Of a stretch of DNA of 39,063 nt, positions 14,756 through 23,664 are shown one piece after another (position 1 is the first letter of the stretch; each line of letters begins with the position of its first letter). The stretch is from Defluviitaleaceae bacterium (lineage in GTDB: Bacteria > Bacillota > Clostridia > Lachnospirales > WQUN01), in the NCBI GenBank assembly GCA_009786535.1, contig WQRX01000033.1, forward strand, positions 1-39,063. Reading direction: 5' to 3'. The position numbers were made by a program, and so were the translations under genes. A model generated the notes under the pieces. It saw only the letters and a program-made list of their open reading frames with translations, did not search any database and was not told the origin of the DNA.

Positions 14756-17608
14756 TTATTGCCCGTCCCCCCACATACCTTGCGGCGGCGGGGTGCTTAT
14801 GGGTGTATCGTCATCATCGCCTACGGCAGGTGCGCCCGCAGGCGGCCATTCATGCATGGGGGGCTGCTGCGGAAGCTGCGGTCCAAAGGGCGATTGCGGT
14901 ACATCATATACGGGTTCGCTGTCGTTGTTGCCCCAGTTGCTCCAGTCATTCCATTGGTTATTCCAATCGGGAACGCCAAAATGCCACTGTCCCCACGCAT
15001 CCTGGAACCATTGCGCATGGCCCCCGCACGATGAACAGGGTATACCCGTGCGTACCGATTCGTGATGCTCAAACTGTCGGTCGCGTATTACAATATGGCT
15101 AAACTCCTCGGGTATGGGAACGGGGCGCACAATGCCGACTCTCGCCTCGGTGTTAGCGCAGTTCCACCCTGCGAGCTGTCCCGTTTCGGTACAAACAATA
15201 TGCTCTTGGTGTACTTCACAATAATGCTGCGGTACGGTACCGGGAGCAAAAAAGTCGCTCCGCGCACGGCTTCCGCGGGGGTCGGCACGGCAAATGTCTG
15301 TAGCTAAATGCCCCGAATCCATGCAAACTATAGCGGCGGTAATGCCAATCGGGCGGTCAAACTGGCGGGGGGTAAAACGCTCCCATTCGTGTATCTCCTG
15401 CATAATATTGCGCCAAAGCGGACCATGGAAAAGCCGCGCAGGACCTAAGCCCCCTACGGTACGGTCGCTCATGCCTCGGCTGTCGTCGTTGCCCATCCAC
15501 ACGGCGGCGGTAAGGTACGGCGTAAAGCCCGTAAAGCCAAGGTCGCGCACCCATTCAGACGTACCCGTTTTACCCGCTACGGGGATATCCTGCCGCATTT
15601 GTGCGTTGCCCAGCCAGTTCATTGCCGTGCCTGTGCCGCGGGTTACGGTATCCTTCATCGAGTCGATAAGCAGATATGCCGTGGTATCACGCATAATGCG
15701 AACCGGTTCGTGGTGATTCTCTAAGATAACATTGCCGTGGCGGTCTACCACGCGGGTATAAAATACAGGGCGGTTATACAACCCTCCATTGGCAATGGAA
15801 GCATAGGCAGCCGCCATTTCAATTAAGAGCACGCCGCGGGTAAAGCCGCCGATGGGCAATACATAGTTGCGGTCGGTTACCCAGCGCCCGTGCGACCATT
15901 CGCCTTCTACCAAGGTAGAAAAGCCCAAACGCTGCAAATATTGCCACATGGTGTCCAGCCCTACGGTTTCCATGCCTGCGCGTACGCTTACCACGTTACC
16001 CGAATGGTAAATGGCACGGCGCGCGGTATTAATACCTTCAAAGGGCGGGTTGGAATACCAGTTATTTACACGGTGGGGCGGATTAATTCCGTAGTTGCAA
16101 TAAATATACAGCGGAATATCATCAATTACCGACGCAGGGGACATTAGCCCAAGGTCAAAGGCAGGTAAAAACGGTACAAGGGGCTTCATTTGGCTACCGG
16201 GGGAGCGCTCTGCCTGTGTAGCACGGCAGAAGGCACGGCTGGTTTGCTTCTCGCCTCGAATGCCCCGCATCGCAAGTACATGCCCTGTGTGGTGGTCCAT
16301 TAATACAAAGGCGGCTTGGGGCTGTAAGGTAATAAGGGGGGTCTCCCCTGTAATTTCATCATATTCGCCGCCGGCAACCTCCTGCCGAATGCGTTCCTTA
16401 AAGGCTTCCACTTCTTCCTCGCTGCGCGCAAGGTATTCGCGCCTAAAATTGGTGACTATGCCCGAAATTTGGTCGCGTACAGATATACGAAAATCCACGT
16501 GTATACGAAAATCCTGTTGGGGGAAGTTATCCGGGTCCATAAAATGGCGGTCTACCACTTCCTGCATTTCTAAATTTTGCACGGAATATATGCGCAGCCC
16601 GCCCGTAAAAATTTCGCGGTACGCCAAGGCGGGGGACCAACCGTTTAACTCCATTAAATCGTTACGCAATTGGGCCACCAACGCATCATGGAAGCAACAC
16701 ATGGTAGACGTCACCGCCATGGTAGAGCCATCGCGCACCATGGTTGCAAACACGTCGCCCGTCATGGCTTCAAAGTGTTCCTCCTCGGTAATAAACCCAA
16801 GGCGCAGCATGTTGCGCAGTACATCCTGTGCGCGTTGCCAATTGCGTTCGGGAAAGCGGTCGGGGGCAAGCCACGTAGGGTTCTGCGTTATCGCCGCAAT
16901 TACCGCCGACTGAGCAATATTTAAATCGGCGGCATCAATGCCAAAATAAAAAACCGAGGCAGCCTGTACCCCATAATTTTGCCTGCCAAGGTTTATTTCG
17001 TTTAAATACATTTCTAAAATAAATTCCTTTGCCAAAATACGGCAGCCCAAACGGTACGTAAGTTCACGCTCCATTTGCACCGCTAAATACTGCTCCTGCA
17101 ACTTCCAAACAAGCTCGCCTTCAAAGAAGCCGAAAATATTTTTAATTAACTGCTGGGTAATGGTACTTGCGCCCTGGGTACCCGAGTCTGTAGTAAGCGC
17201 GGAGTGCAGCGCACGCCCAATACCGCGTATATCTATGCCGTTGTGCTGCCAAAAGCGTTCATCTTCAATCGCAACAATGGCATCAATCATGTGGGGGGAA
17301 ATTTCATCTAACGAAACAATGACACGGTTTTCGCCCCCGTGCAGGAAGCGAAGCTCCTCACCCGTATTTCCGCACACAATTATTGAGGAATACACCCCGG
17401 GGCTAATGTCGCTCAAGTCCAATTCCGGCGCGGCTTGTAAAATACCAATCCACAAGCCCAAGCCCATAGCCGCCACCGCAAGCCCGCCAACCAGCCCTAC
17501 CGCAAGCACCACGCGCAAGGTTAGCAAGCCAATCTTATTGCGCACCCTTGTCGCTTGCGAATTTAACTGTCTGCGTCGCCTGTTATTACCAAAGGTCGAA
17601 TAGTCCAT
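14756..17608 (-). CDS. Class A penicillin-binding protein (glycosyltransferase-transpeptidase)
   Basis: This 950-residue bifunctional PBP polymerises and crosslinks peptidoglycan at the membrane. A basic N-terminus precedes one helix (about 27-58). The GT51 domain has IEDERFWQHNGID (catalytic Glu near 115) and GASTITQQLIKN. The transpeptidase has SQMK (about 472), SGN (about 536) and KTG (about 680). After about residue 740 comes an unusual tail of some 200 residues: several Cys (CRAD, YCEVHQEHIVC, CSSCG), a Trp/Asn-rich stretch (WNNQWNDWSNWGNN) and a Pro-rich acidic end. AAGGAG lies 9 nt before the ATG, 12 nt after the coiled-coil gene. It is the second gene of the operon. Confidence 0.96.
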   Translation of the reverse strand: MDYSTFGNNRRRRQLNSQATRVRNKIGLLTLRVVLAVGLVGGLAVAAMGLGLWIGILQAAPELDLSDISPGVYSSIIVCGNTGEELRFLHGGENRVIVSLDEISPHMIDAIVAIEDERFWQHNGIDIRGIGRALHSALTTDSGTQGASTITQQLIKNIFGFFEGELVWKLQEQYLAVQMERELTYRLGCRILAKEFILEMYLNEINLGRQNYGVQAASVFYFGIDAADLNIAQSAVIAAITQNPTWLAPDRFPERNWQRAQDVLRNMLRLGFITEEEHFEAMTGDVFATMVRDGSTMAVTSTMCCFHDALVAQLRNDLMELNGWSPALAYREIFTGGLRIYSVQNLEMQEVVDRHFMDPDNFPQQDFRIHVDFRISVRDQISGIVTNFRREYLARSEEEVEAFKERIRQEVAGGEYDEITGETPLITLQPQAAFVLMDHHTGHVLAMRGIRGEKQTSRAFCRATQAERSPGSQMKPLVPFLPAFDLGLMSPASVIDDIPLYIYCNYGINPPHRVNNWYSNPPFEGINTARRAIYHSGNVVSVRAGMETVGLDTMWQYLQRLGFSTLVEGEWSHGRWVTDRNYVLPIGGFTRGVLLIEMAAAYASIANGGLYNRPVFYTRVVDRHGNVILENHHEPVRIMRDTTAYLLIDSMKDTVTRGTGTAMNWLGNAQMRQDIPVAGKTGTSEWVRDLGFTGFTPYLTAAVWMGNDDSRGMSDRTVGGLGPARLFHGPLWRNIMQEIHEWERFTPRQFDRPIGITAAIVCMDSGHLATDICRADPRGSRARSDFFAPGTVPQHYCEVHQEHIVCTETGQLAGWNCANTEARVGIVRPVPIPEEFSHIVIRDRQFEHHESVRTGIPCSSCGGHAQWFQDAWGQWHFGVPDWNNQWNDWSNWGNNDSEPVYDVPQSPFGPQLPQQPPMHEWPPAGAPAVGDDDDTPISTPPPQGMWGDGQ

Positions 17609-17620
17609 AATTTCTACTCC

Positions 17621-18106
17621 TTATCCGCGGAATCGTTTTTCCTGCTCATACGCTTTTATCACCCGTGCATTGTCGGTGGGCAGCAACTTAGGTTTTGGCT
17701 TCAACCCCGTTTGCCCTGCGGGAACGGGCGGCGCAAGCGTACCAAGTAATTCGTTATTCTTCTCTTCCAGCACACGTATTTTAATATCCAAATCCATTAC
17801 CCGCCGTATATGAATTTGCAATTGCCCTACCTGCGGCTTATACAAATGCTGCTGTGCATCCAGCTCTGCCCCAATATCCTTGAGCATTGCCTCAAACATA
17901 TTATCGCAACCCTTAACCGTGTCAATTTGCGGTTGCTTCTCTTTATTCATTTCCAGCAAAAAACCGCGCACCTCTTCAAAAGGCATTCCGCTTTCTATCA
18001 CGGTGCGCTGGTTTTCGGTAATATTTACAATCTCGTTAAGGGCGGCTTCCTTCCGCTTTAAACCTTCAAGCAGAATAGAAAGCTGGGTTTCCATGGGGTC
18101 TGTCAC
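17621..18106 (-). CDS. Coiled-coil protein, FlgN-like layout
   Basis: The 161-residue protein is nearly all helical, with a heptad pattern from QLSILLEGLKRKEAALNEI to IKIRVLEEKNNELLG and a Pro/Lys-rich tail. Size and arrangement (helical hairpin, QRTVIESG-type segment) recall FlgN/FliT chaperones, but no flagellar gene is near and the match is weak. GTG at 18106 is chosen because GGGAGG lies 8 nt upstream; ATG four codons later is spaced too far. It is the first gene behind the promoter at 18130-18159 and is followed by the class A PBP, so a role in wall assembly is equally possible. Confidence 0.55.
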   Translation of the reverse strand: MTDPMETQLSILLEGLKRKEAALNEIVNITENQRTVIESGMPFEEVRGFLLEMNKEKQPQIDTVKGCDNMFEAMLKDIGAELDAQQHLYKPQVGQLQIHIRRVMDLDIKIRVLEEKNNELLGTLAPPVPAGQTGLKPKPKLLPTDNARVIKAYEQEKRFRG

Positions 18107-18129
18107 TATAAAAACCTCCCACGACGCGC

Positions 18130-18159
18130 ATTATAGTACAGCTTGCCCAGTCTTTGCAA
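18130..18159 (-). promoter_or_regulatory. Sigma-A promoter of the wall/division operon
   Basis: On the minus strand TTGCAA (18154-18159) and TATAAT (18130-18135) are spaced by 18 bp, about 20-25 nt before the GTG at 18106. This is the only clear promoter seen upstream of the whole operon down to the GGDEF gene. Confidence 0.65.
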
Positions 18160-18176
18160 GAAAAAGGGCGGACAAC

Positions 18177-18206
18177 AAAAAAGCCACCCATTAATAGGGT
18201 AGCTTT
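18177..18206 (-). terminator. Rho-independent terminator after the lipoprotein gene
   Basis: On the minus strand an 8-bp stem (18197-18204 with 18182-18189, one G-U) is followed by six T. It lies 40 nt after the lipoprotein stop and separates it from the wall operon promoter. Confidence 0.75.
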
Positions 18207-18246
18207 CCAAGTTCATTACAAAGTCATTGCAAGGTCAATTCATTGG

Positions 18247-18819
18247 TTACTTCATAACCCGCTGCACGCTTGGTACTTTCTTTGCAGGTACGGGCTTAGG
18301 TTCGGGTGTGGTATTTTCTGCTTCGTTGCCGTCATTGCCGTTATCCGTTTCGGGTGCGGGCTGCGGTCTGGTCGAAGGCTTTACAGGTACTTCGGGTGTA
18401 ATGGGCTGTACTTCGCCTTCAACAGCGGTACAGGGAACGGTACGGCAATCGCCGTCGCGCAGGGCAATATTTGCCTCGTCTACGCGCAGGTTGCGGTGGG
18501 CACGATTATTTACATAATCACGGTTGGTTGTATCATTTGTGTAATCAAAGGTATGGTTTACCGTGTTCCCAAGACCGCGCGTATTACGTGTATTGTTGTG
18601 GCGCACGCCGTCATTTTGGTAGTTATGACCAAGACCGCGGGCATTGTCGGTTACGTTGCGGGTATTGCGGGTGTTACGTGTGCTGCGGGTTACGGAATCT
18701 ACAAGGCGTTCGCCGTTATAGTTACCTTCGTTGTTTTCGGGCAATGCACCCGAGGAACAAGCCGTAATGCCTAGTACGCCAACCAACGCGGCGCCGGCAA
18801 GTAAAGCTCTTAACTTCAT
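18247..18819 (-). CDS. Small Asn/Arg/Thr-rich lipoprotein
   Basis: This 190-residue protein starts with a signal peptide (MKLRALLAGAALVGVLGITA) followed by Cys21, so it should be lipidated and anchored outside the membrane. The mature part has short repeats (TRNTRNTRN, HNNTRNTRGLG) and a Pro-rich C-terminal half (PVKPSTRPQPAPE). No domain is recognised; similar low-complexity spore or germination lipoproteins (YhcN/YlaJ type) exist in Firmicutes with an N-terminal lipobox and NxxxTRN-like segments, but the conserved core is not evident here. GGGAGG lies 7 nt before the ATG. It is flanked by terminators on both sides and so is probably monocistronic. Confidence 0.75.
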   Translation of the reverse strand: MKLRALLAGAALVGVLGITACSSGALPENNEGNYNGERLVDSVTRSTRNTRNTRNVTDNARGLGHNYQNDGVRHNNTRNTRGLGNTVNHTFDYTNDTTNRDYVNNRAHRNLRVDEANIALRDGDCRTVPCTAVEGEVQPITPEVPVKPSTRPQPAPETDNGNDGNEAENTTPEPKPVPAKKVPSVQRVMK

Positions 18820-18840
18820 TGGTGTTTCCTCCCTCTTGTT

Positions 18841-18878
18841 AAAAAAAGAATCGCTTCACAATTTATGTGTGCGATTCT
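18841..18878 (-). terminator. Rho-independent terminator of the dnaG-rpoD-trmK-nif3 operon
   Basis: On the minus strand an 8-bp stem (AGAATCGC with GCGATTCT) with a further short inner CAC/GTG pairing is followed by seven T, 30 nt after the stop of the nif3 gene. Confidence 0.8.
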
Positions 18879-18907
18879 AGTGTGGACCATTTCTAAAAAT
18901 TTATTCG

Positions 18908-19702
18908 TTACTTATGCGAAAAAATTTGCCCGTCCGTTTTTGAGGGGAAAACCGGGGCAAAATCCTTTAAGCGGGCAACAATTGCGTCAACTATCCATAC
19001 CTCGCCCGCATAGTGAGAAATATCTACCAGCGTTATGCCCGCTTCAACGGCATCGTGTACGCCATGGTAACGCAAATCGCCTGTAATAAACACGTCGCAC
19101 CCTTTTTCCTGCGCCGCTTTCCAGTACTGCGCATGAGAGGCATCGCCCCCGCACAAGCCCGCTTTTTTAATAATTGTACCGCCGTCACCCGCATAACGAA
19201 TGCCGGATAAGCGCAAATCCGCTTTCACTTGCTCTGCAAAATCCGCAAGCGGCATAGGCGCTGCAAGCAGCCCAACCAACCCTATTCCCTGATGTTCGTC
19301 TGTTTCGCCAACCAGTGGGCTTGCATCTTTTAAATGCAACCGCCGAAATAAGCAATCATTTACCCCGTCCGGGGCTTTGTCTAAGTTAGTATGCGCGGCA
19401 TACAGCCCAACGCCCGCCCGCGCCAGGGCAAGCAGCTTGCGCCCCGTTACCGTTTCCGTAGTAATTTTTTTCAACGGGTCGTGTATCAGCGGGTGGTGCG
19501 TAATAAGAAAGTCATACCCGCCCGCAAGGGCTTCTTTTATTACGGCGTCGGTCGCGTCCAGGGCAACAAGCACTTTGGTCACGGGCTGCGTTGGGTCGCC
19601 AAGCAGCAAGCCCACATTATCCCATTCCTCTGCCCATTGGCGCGGCGCCCAATTTTCCAACACTTCAATGATGCGCCCCGCCGTTACCTGTGCATCAGCC
19701 AC
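18908..19702 (-). CDS. NIF3/DUF34 family metal-binding protein (YqfO type)
   Basis: This 264-residue protein belongs to the NIF3-like family (DUF34). Motifs are WDNVGLLLGD, ALDATDAVIKEA, DFLITHHPLIHDP (metal-binding His pair), YAAHTNLDKAPDGVND and, near the end, GDLRYHGVHDA and DISHYAGE. GTG at 19702 is taken as the start: it overlaps the trmK stop and GAGG lies 6 nt upstream, whereas the longer reading back to 19801 would overlap trmK by about 100 nt. The compact length lacks the middle PII-like insert of B. subtilis YqfO. Members are annotated as GTP cyclohydrolase type 2 or metallochaperone-like; the role is unsettled. The trmK neighbour is conserved in Firmicutes. Confidence 0.9.
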   Translation of the reverse strand: MADAQVTAGRIIEVLENWAPRQWAEEWDNVGLLLGDPTQPVTKVLVALDATDAVIKEALAGGYDFLITHHPLIHDPLKKITTETVTGRKLLALARAGVGLYAAHTNLDKAPDGVNDCLFRRLHLKDASPLVGETDEHQGIGLVGLLAAPMPLADFAEQVKADLRLSGIRYAGDGGTIIKKAGLCGGDASHAQYWKAAQEKGCDVFITGDLRYHGVHDAVEAGITLVDISHYAGEVWIVDAIVARLKDFAPVFPSKTDGQIFSHK

Positions 19703-20402
19703 CGTATTCCTCGCGCAGCCATATAAGGCGCTGGGCATATTCGTCCGCTTTTTCACCCGTTGCGCCCCCGTCAAGGAAGCCTTGCAGGCGGTCAATTTCA
19801 ATTTTTAAATAATCTCTCCACTGCGGGTCAACGGTTAAATGCTTGCCCAGCGAATATTCCTTATCCGTCCAGCCCATGGGATTATTAGAAGGCGTAACTA
19901 CCAAAATTACGTGGAAGCGCTCTACCTCCAGCGCCAATTTTTCATCTGCAATAAAATAGCCTAAGCGGTGCAGGTTTTTGCGCAGCTTCATCGTATCGTG
20001 CTGCGGCTGAAGCACAAGGCGGGTGCAAGTTTTCGCCTTTGCGCTGCCTCGTTCAAGAATGCCGACTATGTTCATACCGCCAATGCCTGTGATTACGGCA
20101 ACATCGGCTTCGTTTTCGTTTAACGGGTCAAACCCGTCGCCAAGGCGGGTGAAAATGCGGTCATTTAATTTTGCGTTATATATGTTTGTCACGGCTTGTC
20201 CCAGCGGCCCCGGGGCTATATCACAGGCGATGGCACGCACGCACATGTTCGACTTTATCGCCGCAATGGGCAGCTGTGCATGGTCTGTGCCAATGTCTGC
20301 AAGCGTGGCGCAGTCGCCGCCGATAACGGACAACGCAACCGCAAGGCGCGCAGAAAGGTTGGCATTCTTGCCCGGTTCATTTAAACGATACGATGTACTC
20401 AT
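19695..20402 (-). CDS. trmK: tRNA (adenine22-N1)-methyltransferase
   Basis: This 235-residue SAM-dependent enzyme of the TrmK (YqfN) family methylates A22 in the tRNA D-arm region. The SAM motif ATLADIGTDHAQLPI is followed by ACDIAPGPLGQA, ITGIGGMNIVGIL and RLVLQPQHD, and the C-terminal half is a helical coiled coil. ATG at 20402 is preferred to GTG at 20411 because AGGAG ends 8 nt before it and overlaps the GTG. It lies 18 nt after rpoD and overlaps nif3. The order rpoD-trmK-nif3 is the common Firmicutes arrangement. Confidence 0.94.
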   Translation of the reverse strand: MSTSYRLNEPGKNANLSARLAVALSVIGGDCATLADIGTDHAQLPIAAIKSNMCVRAIACDIAPGPLGQAVTNIYNAKLNDRIFTRLGDGFDPLNENEADVAVITGIGGMNIVGILERGSAKAKTCTRLVLQPQHDTMKLRKNLHRLGYFIADEKLALEVERFHVILVVTPSNNPMGWTDKEYSLGKHLTVDPQWRDYLKIEIDRLQGFLDGGATGEKADEYAQRLIWLREEYGG

Positions 20403-20420
20403 GTCAATCACTCCTATAAT

Positions 20421-21497
20421 TTAGTCAAGATAATCCTTCAATTTTTTGCTCCTGCTGGGGTGGCGTAATTTGCGAAGCGCCTTCGCCTCAATTTGGCGGA
20501 TACGCTCGCGCGTTACGTTGAATTCTTTGCCTACTTCCTCCAAGGTGCGGGCGCGCCCGTCGTCCAGCCCAAAGCGCAAGCGAAGCACCTTTTCTTCGCG
20601 GTCGGTCAAAGTGTCCAGCACTTCGAAGAGTTGTTCCTTTAACAAGGTAAATGCCGCCGCTTCCGAAGGGGCGGGAATATCGTCGTCGGGGATAAAGTCG
20701 CCAAGGTGGGAGTCTTCTTCCTCGCCGATTGGCGTTTCCAGCGAAACGGGGTCTTGCCCTATTTTGAGAATTTCGCGCACCTTTTCCACGGGCATTTGCA
20801 TTTCCTTGGCAAGCTCGTCAGGTGAAGGGTCGCGCCCTAATTCCTGCAATAATTGCCGCGAAACGCGGATAAGCTTGTTTATCGTTTCCACCATATGCAC
20901 GGGAATGCGAATGGTACGGGCTTGGTCTGCGATGGCGCGGGTAATTGCTTGGCGTATCCACCACGTAGCATAAGTGCTGAATTTGTATCCCTTTTTATAA
21001 TCGAATTTTTCCACCGCCTTAATTAGCCCAAGATTGCCCTCTTGGATTAAATCCAAAAACAGCATACCCCGTCCAACATAACGCTTGGCAATGCTGACCA
21101 CAAGGCGCAGATTGGCTTCCGCTAAGCGGCGTTTTGCATTTTCGTCCCCTGCTTCCATACGCTGGGCAAGGTCTACTTCCTCCTCGGCGGTAAGCAAGGG
21201 CACCTTGCCGATTTCTTTTAAGTACATACGCACGTGGTCGTCAATGTTAATCGCACCCTCCACGGCGGCAAGGTCGATTTCTTTTTCTTTCTCCACGTCG
21301 TTAATCATGCCGCTGGAAAGCTCTACGCCTTGGCTTTCTAACCATTCGTAGGCTTTTTCCACTTGGTCCGGGTCCAGGTCAATGTCGCCCAGAAATTCCA
21401 TAATCTCCTTGTGGTCCAGCGTGCTTTTGTTCTTTTTGCCGATAATTACCAGTTCTTGCAGGCGGTTCATCAACAGCGGGTCTTCAAAAGGTTTCAA
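20421..21497 (-). CDS. rpoD: Primary sigma factor (sigma-70/SigA)
   Basis: This 358-residue housekeeping sigma factor has region 1.2 ([16 protein letters not shown]), 2.1-2.4 ([20 protein letters not shown]), 3 and 4.2 ([20 protein letters not shown]). Region 1.1 is short, as in Gram-positive SigA. TTG at 21497 is the likely start, preceded by AAAGGAT about 10 nt upstream; the first ATG nine codons later is an alternative. It follows dnaG by 33 nt. The consensus promoters seen elsewhere in the window (for example 1659-1686) fit recognition by this factor. Confidence 0.97.
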   Translation of the reverse strand: MKPFEDPLLMNRLQELVIIGKKNKSTLDHKEIMEFLGDIDLDPDQVEKAYEWLESQGVELSSGMINDVEKEKEIDLAAVEGAINIDDHVRMYLKEIGKVPLLTAEEEVDLAQRMEAGDENAKRRLAEANLRLVVSIAKRYVGRGMLFLDLIQEGNLGLIKAVEKFDYKKGYKFSTYATWWIRQAITRAIADQARTIRIPVHMVETINKLIRVSRQLLQELGRDPSPDELAKEMQMPVEKVREILKIGQDPVSLETPIGEEEDSHLGDFIPDDDIPAPSEAAAFTLLKEQLFEVLDTLTDREEKVLRLRFGLDDGRARTLEEVGKEFNVTRERIRQIEAKALRKLRHPSRSKKLKDYLD

Positions 21498-21530
21498 AGA
21501 AACACCTATCCTTTCACTTCTTGCATATTT

Positions 21531-23333
21531 TTAACCATTTGTCAAGGTTATATACTGTGTGTGTAGTGACTTCTTGCGTAACATGAGGGTTTGTACGGTT
21601 TGCAAATCGTTTTTTGCGCCAAAGTGTTCTATTTGTGCGTCAATATAGGCACGCTTGATGAGGGACGCCATTTCGTTTAAGGATTTTTCCATTTCCGCGC
21701 TTGTGTTATAGGTAATGGGCTTTGCAAAAATTTCCGCCGCTTGTTGCTGCGCTTCCGTAGTTTCGAAGCGGGAAACAATATCGGCGGGGGCAATTTTTAT
21801 ACTTTCCTGCGCCACGGAATATGCCATGCTTAATAATTGTACTTGCGTTGGGTCGCCCATTTCTTCGGGCGGCATGTAATTAACCAAGGCGCGGGCGGTC
21901 GTTGGGTATGTTAGCGCCATGCATAGGAGCGCTTTTCGTGCTTCTATAAGCCCCGGGTCATCTTTTCCCCTGCGGGTGCGTATACGCATTGGCGTTGGGG
22001 CTTGTCCACCGTCTTTGGCGGTTTTGTCCCGTAATTTCTTTATTTCTTCGTAAATGGCAACGGGTGCGATTTGCGAGTCGCGTGCGGTTTCCTGCACGTA
22101 GGCGTCGGTTTCAATTTCGCTTGCAAGGGGGGCAAGCAGTGCTGCCGCTTCTTGGGTAAAACGCACGCGGTCTTCCGTATTTTCCATATCAAATTGCTTG
22201 CGCACTTGGGCAATTTGAAACGCCGTATGTCCCTTTGCGCCCGCAAGCAATTGCTTTAGCTTGTCCACGCCGTGTTTTTGCAAAAATTCGTCGGGGTCTT
22301 TTGCGTCGGGTACTTGCAAGACCTTCGCCCGAAGCCCGCCGTCCAGCAAAATAGGTACCGACTTTTGCGCCGCCTTTGTACCCGCTTCGTCACTGTCTAA
22401 TAGAAGCAGTGCCGTTTCGCACCCTGCACGGCGCAGTAATTGTACATGCCGCGCTGTCAGCGCCGTCCCAAGCACACCCACCGTATTGGTAATGCCCGCT
22501 TGAAACAAGGCGAGTACGTCCATATAGCCTTCTACGATAATCAGCTCTTTTGCGCGGGTTTTGCGTGCCAAATTTAATGCGTATAACTGGCTGCTTTTGC
22601 TAAATAGCGGCGTTTCGGGGGAGTTTAAGTATTTTGCCTCTTCTAAGCCTTCCTGCATGATGCGCCCGCCAAAGCCTACCACCCGCTTGCCCGTATCAAT
22701 GATGGGAAACATGAGCCGCCCACGGAAAACATCGTAATAGCGGCGTTCATCCTTATGGCTTTTTTTTAACAAACCTGCTGTATGTAAGTCCTCCAGCGAG
22801 GCTTCGTTTCCTTTTGTAAGGTGTTTGAGCAGCCCGTCCCATTTGTCGGGAGAAAGCCCCAAGCCAAACAGGGCTTGCATTTTTGGCGTTACGCCGCGTT
22901 TTTCCAAATAATCCCGTGCATTTTTTGCCTCGGGGGTATCGGCGCGAAGTTGGTCGTAGAAAAACCGCGCCGCAAGCTTGTTGTATGCCGCGGCTTGGGT
23001 ACGCTGGCGTTGCTTTTTCCCGTCCCCTTGCGCGGAACCCGCCGTGGGCAACAGGAAGTGTACCCTGTCTGCCAACAATTTAAGCGCATCCACAAAGTCC
23101 ATATGCTCGAACCGCATCACAAAGGTAATGACATTGCCCCCTGCGCCGCAACCAAAGCAGTGGAAAAACTGGGTATCCACATTTACCGTAAAGGAGGGCG
23201 TGTTCTCCTGATGGAAGGGGCACAGACCCCAGTGCCGCCCGCCGCGCATCCGCAACGCCACATAAGAACCCACTACGTCCACTATGTCGTTTTGGGCGCG
23301 TACCTCTTGTATTACTTCGTCGGAGTAGAACAT
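21531..23333 (-). CDS. dnaG: DNA primase
   Basis: This 600-residue primase makes RNA primers at the replication fork. The N-terminal zinc-binding domain shows CPFH and CFGC with TPSFTVN between them; the TOPRIM core has ELIIVEGYMDVLAL and LLLLDSDEAGTKAA; the C-terminal part would bind DnaB helicase. ATG at 23333 is chosen because AGGGG lies about 8 nt upstream; a reading from TTG three codons earlier has no such site. It is the first gene of the dnaG-rpoD-trmK-nif3 operon, diverging from padR. Its promoter is not clear; TTGTCA near 23400 (minus) is a weak candidate. Confidence 0.97.
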   Translation of the reverse strand: MFYSDEVIQEVRAQNDIVDVVGSYVALRMRGGRHWGLCPFHQENTPSFTVNVDTQFFHCFGCGAGGNVITFVMRFEHMDFVDALKLLADRVHFLLPTAGSAQGDGKKQRQRTQAAAYNKLAARFFYDQLRADTPEAKNARDYLEKRGVTPKMQALFGLGLSPDKWDGLLKHLTKGNEASLEDLHTAGLLKKSHKDERRYYDVFRGRLMFPIIDTGKRVVGFGGRIMQEGLEEAKYLNSPETPLFSKSSQLYALNLARKTRAKELIIVEGYMDVLALFQAGITNTVGVLGTALTARHVQLLRRAGCETALLLLDSDEAGTKAAQKSVPILLDGGLRAKVLQVPDAKDPDEFLQKHGVDKLKQLLAGAKGHTAFQIAQVRKQFDMENTEDRVRFTQEAAALLAPLASEIETDAYVQETARDSQIAPVAIYEEIKKLRDKTAKDGGQAPTPMRIRTRRGKDDPGLIEARKALLCMALTYPTTARALVNYMPPEEMGDPTQVQLLSMAYSVAQESIKIAPADIVSRFETTEAQQQAAEIFAKPITYNTSAEMEKSLNEMASLIKRAYIDAQIEHFGAKNDLQTVQTLMLRKKSLHTQYITLTNG

Positions 23334-23469
23334 GGGACACAACCCCTACCGCGTTTTTGACGCATAGGGTAATTCGACGCGGATTTTAATTATCCTTTTT
23401 TGACAATCCTACATAGGGTGAAGTATCGCAGAGTGAGTACAAAAGCCTCTTGTGGGGCGTTGCCCCAAC

Positions 23470-23590
23470 CCCAACCGATTACAATCTGTAATCGGTTGGG
23501 ATTTTTCAAAATCAAAATAAATCCCTAAAATGCGGCGTTTTTGTTGCGGAAAGGCATAAAAAACGCCTTCAAAAACCGTTGTTTTTGCGC
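23470..23590 (+). repeat. Structured intergenic repeat, copy 1
   Basis: A perfect 14-bp stem (23470-23483 with 23487-23500, loop ATC) is followed by A and five T, then AAAATAAATCC, a second stem (GGCGTTTTT with AAAAACGCC) and a third (CAAAAAC with GTTTTTG) ending in TTTTTGCGC. The copy at 27128-27250 shares the first stem, the AAAATAAATCC link and the closing CAAAAAC...TTTTTGCGC. Terminator-like, but no plus-strand gene lies upstream of it. Confidence 0.6.
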
Positions 23591-23641
23591 GTTATTTTTT
23601 TGCATTTTTTCGCTCCGCAGACTTTTTTATCCGACCCACGT

Positions 23642-23664
23642 AATATTATACAGAATATAATATT
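23642..23664 (+). promoter_or_regulatory. Dyad at the padR promoter, likely auto-operator
   Basis: AATATTATA (23642-23650) and TATAATATT (23656-23664) are perfect 9-bp arms around CAGAA. The right arm contains TATAAT (23656-23661), a consensus -10, 20 nt before the padR ATG, so binding of a dimer here would block transcription. No good -35 was found. Confidence 0.5.

Noticed and set aside
14538..15065. 175-aa Cys/Ser/Pro-rich plus-strand frame
   Set aside because: It lies opposite rsmH and the class A PBP tail; composition is that of an antisense shadow.
18154..18774. 206-aa plus-strand frame
   Set aside because: It is the shadow of the lipoprotein gene, which has a good SD and lipobox on the other strand.
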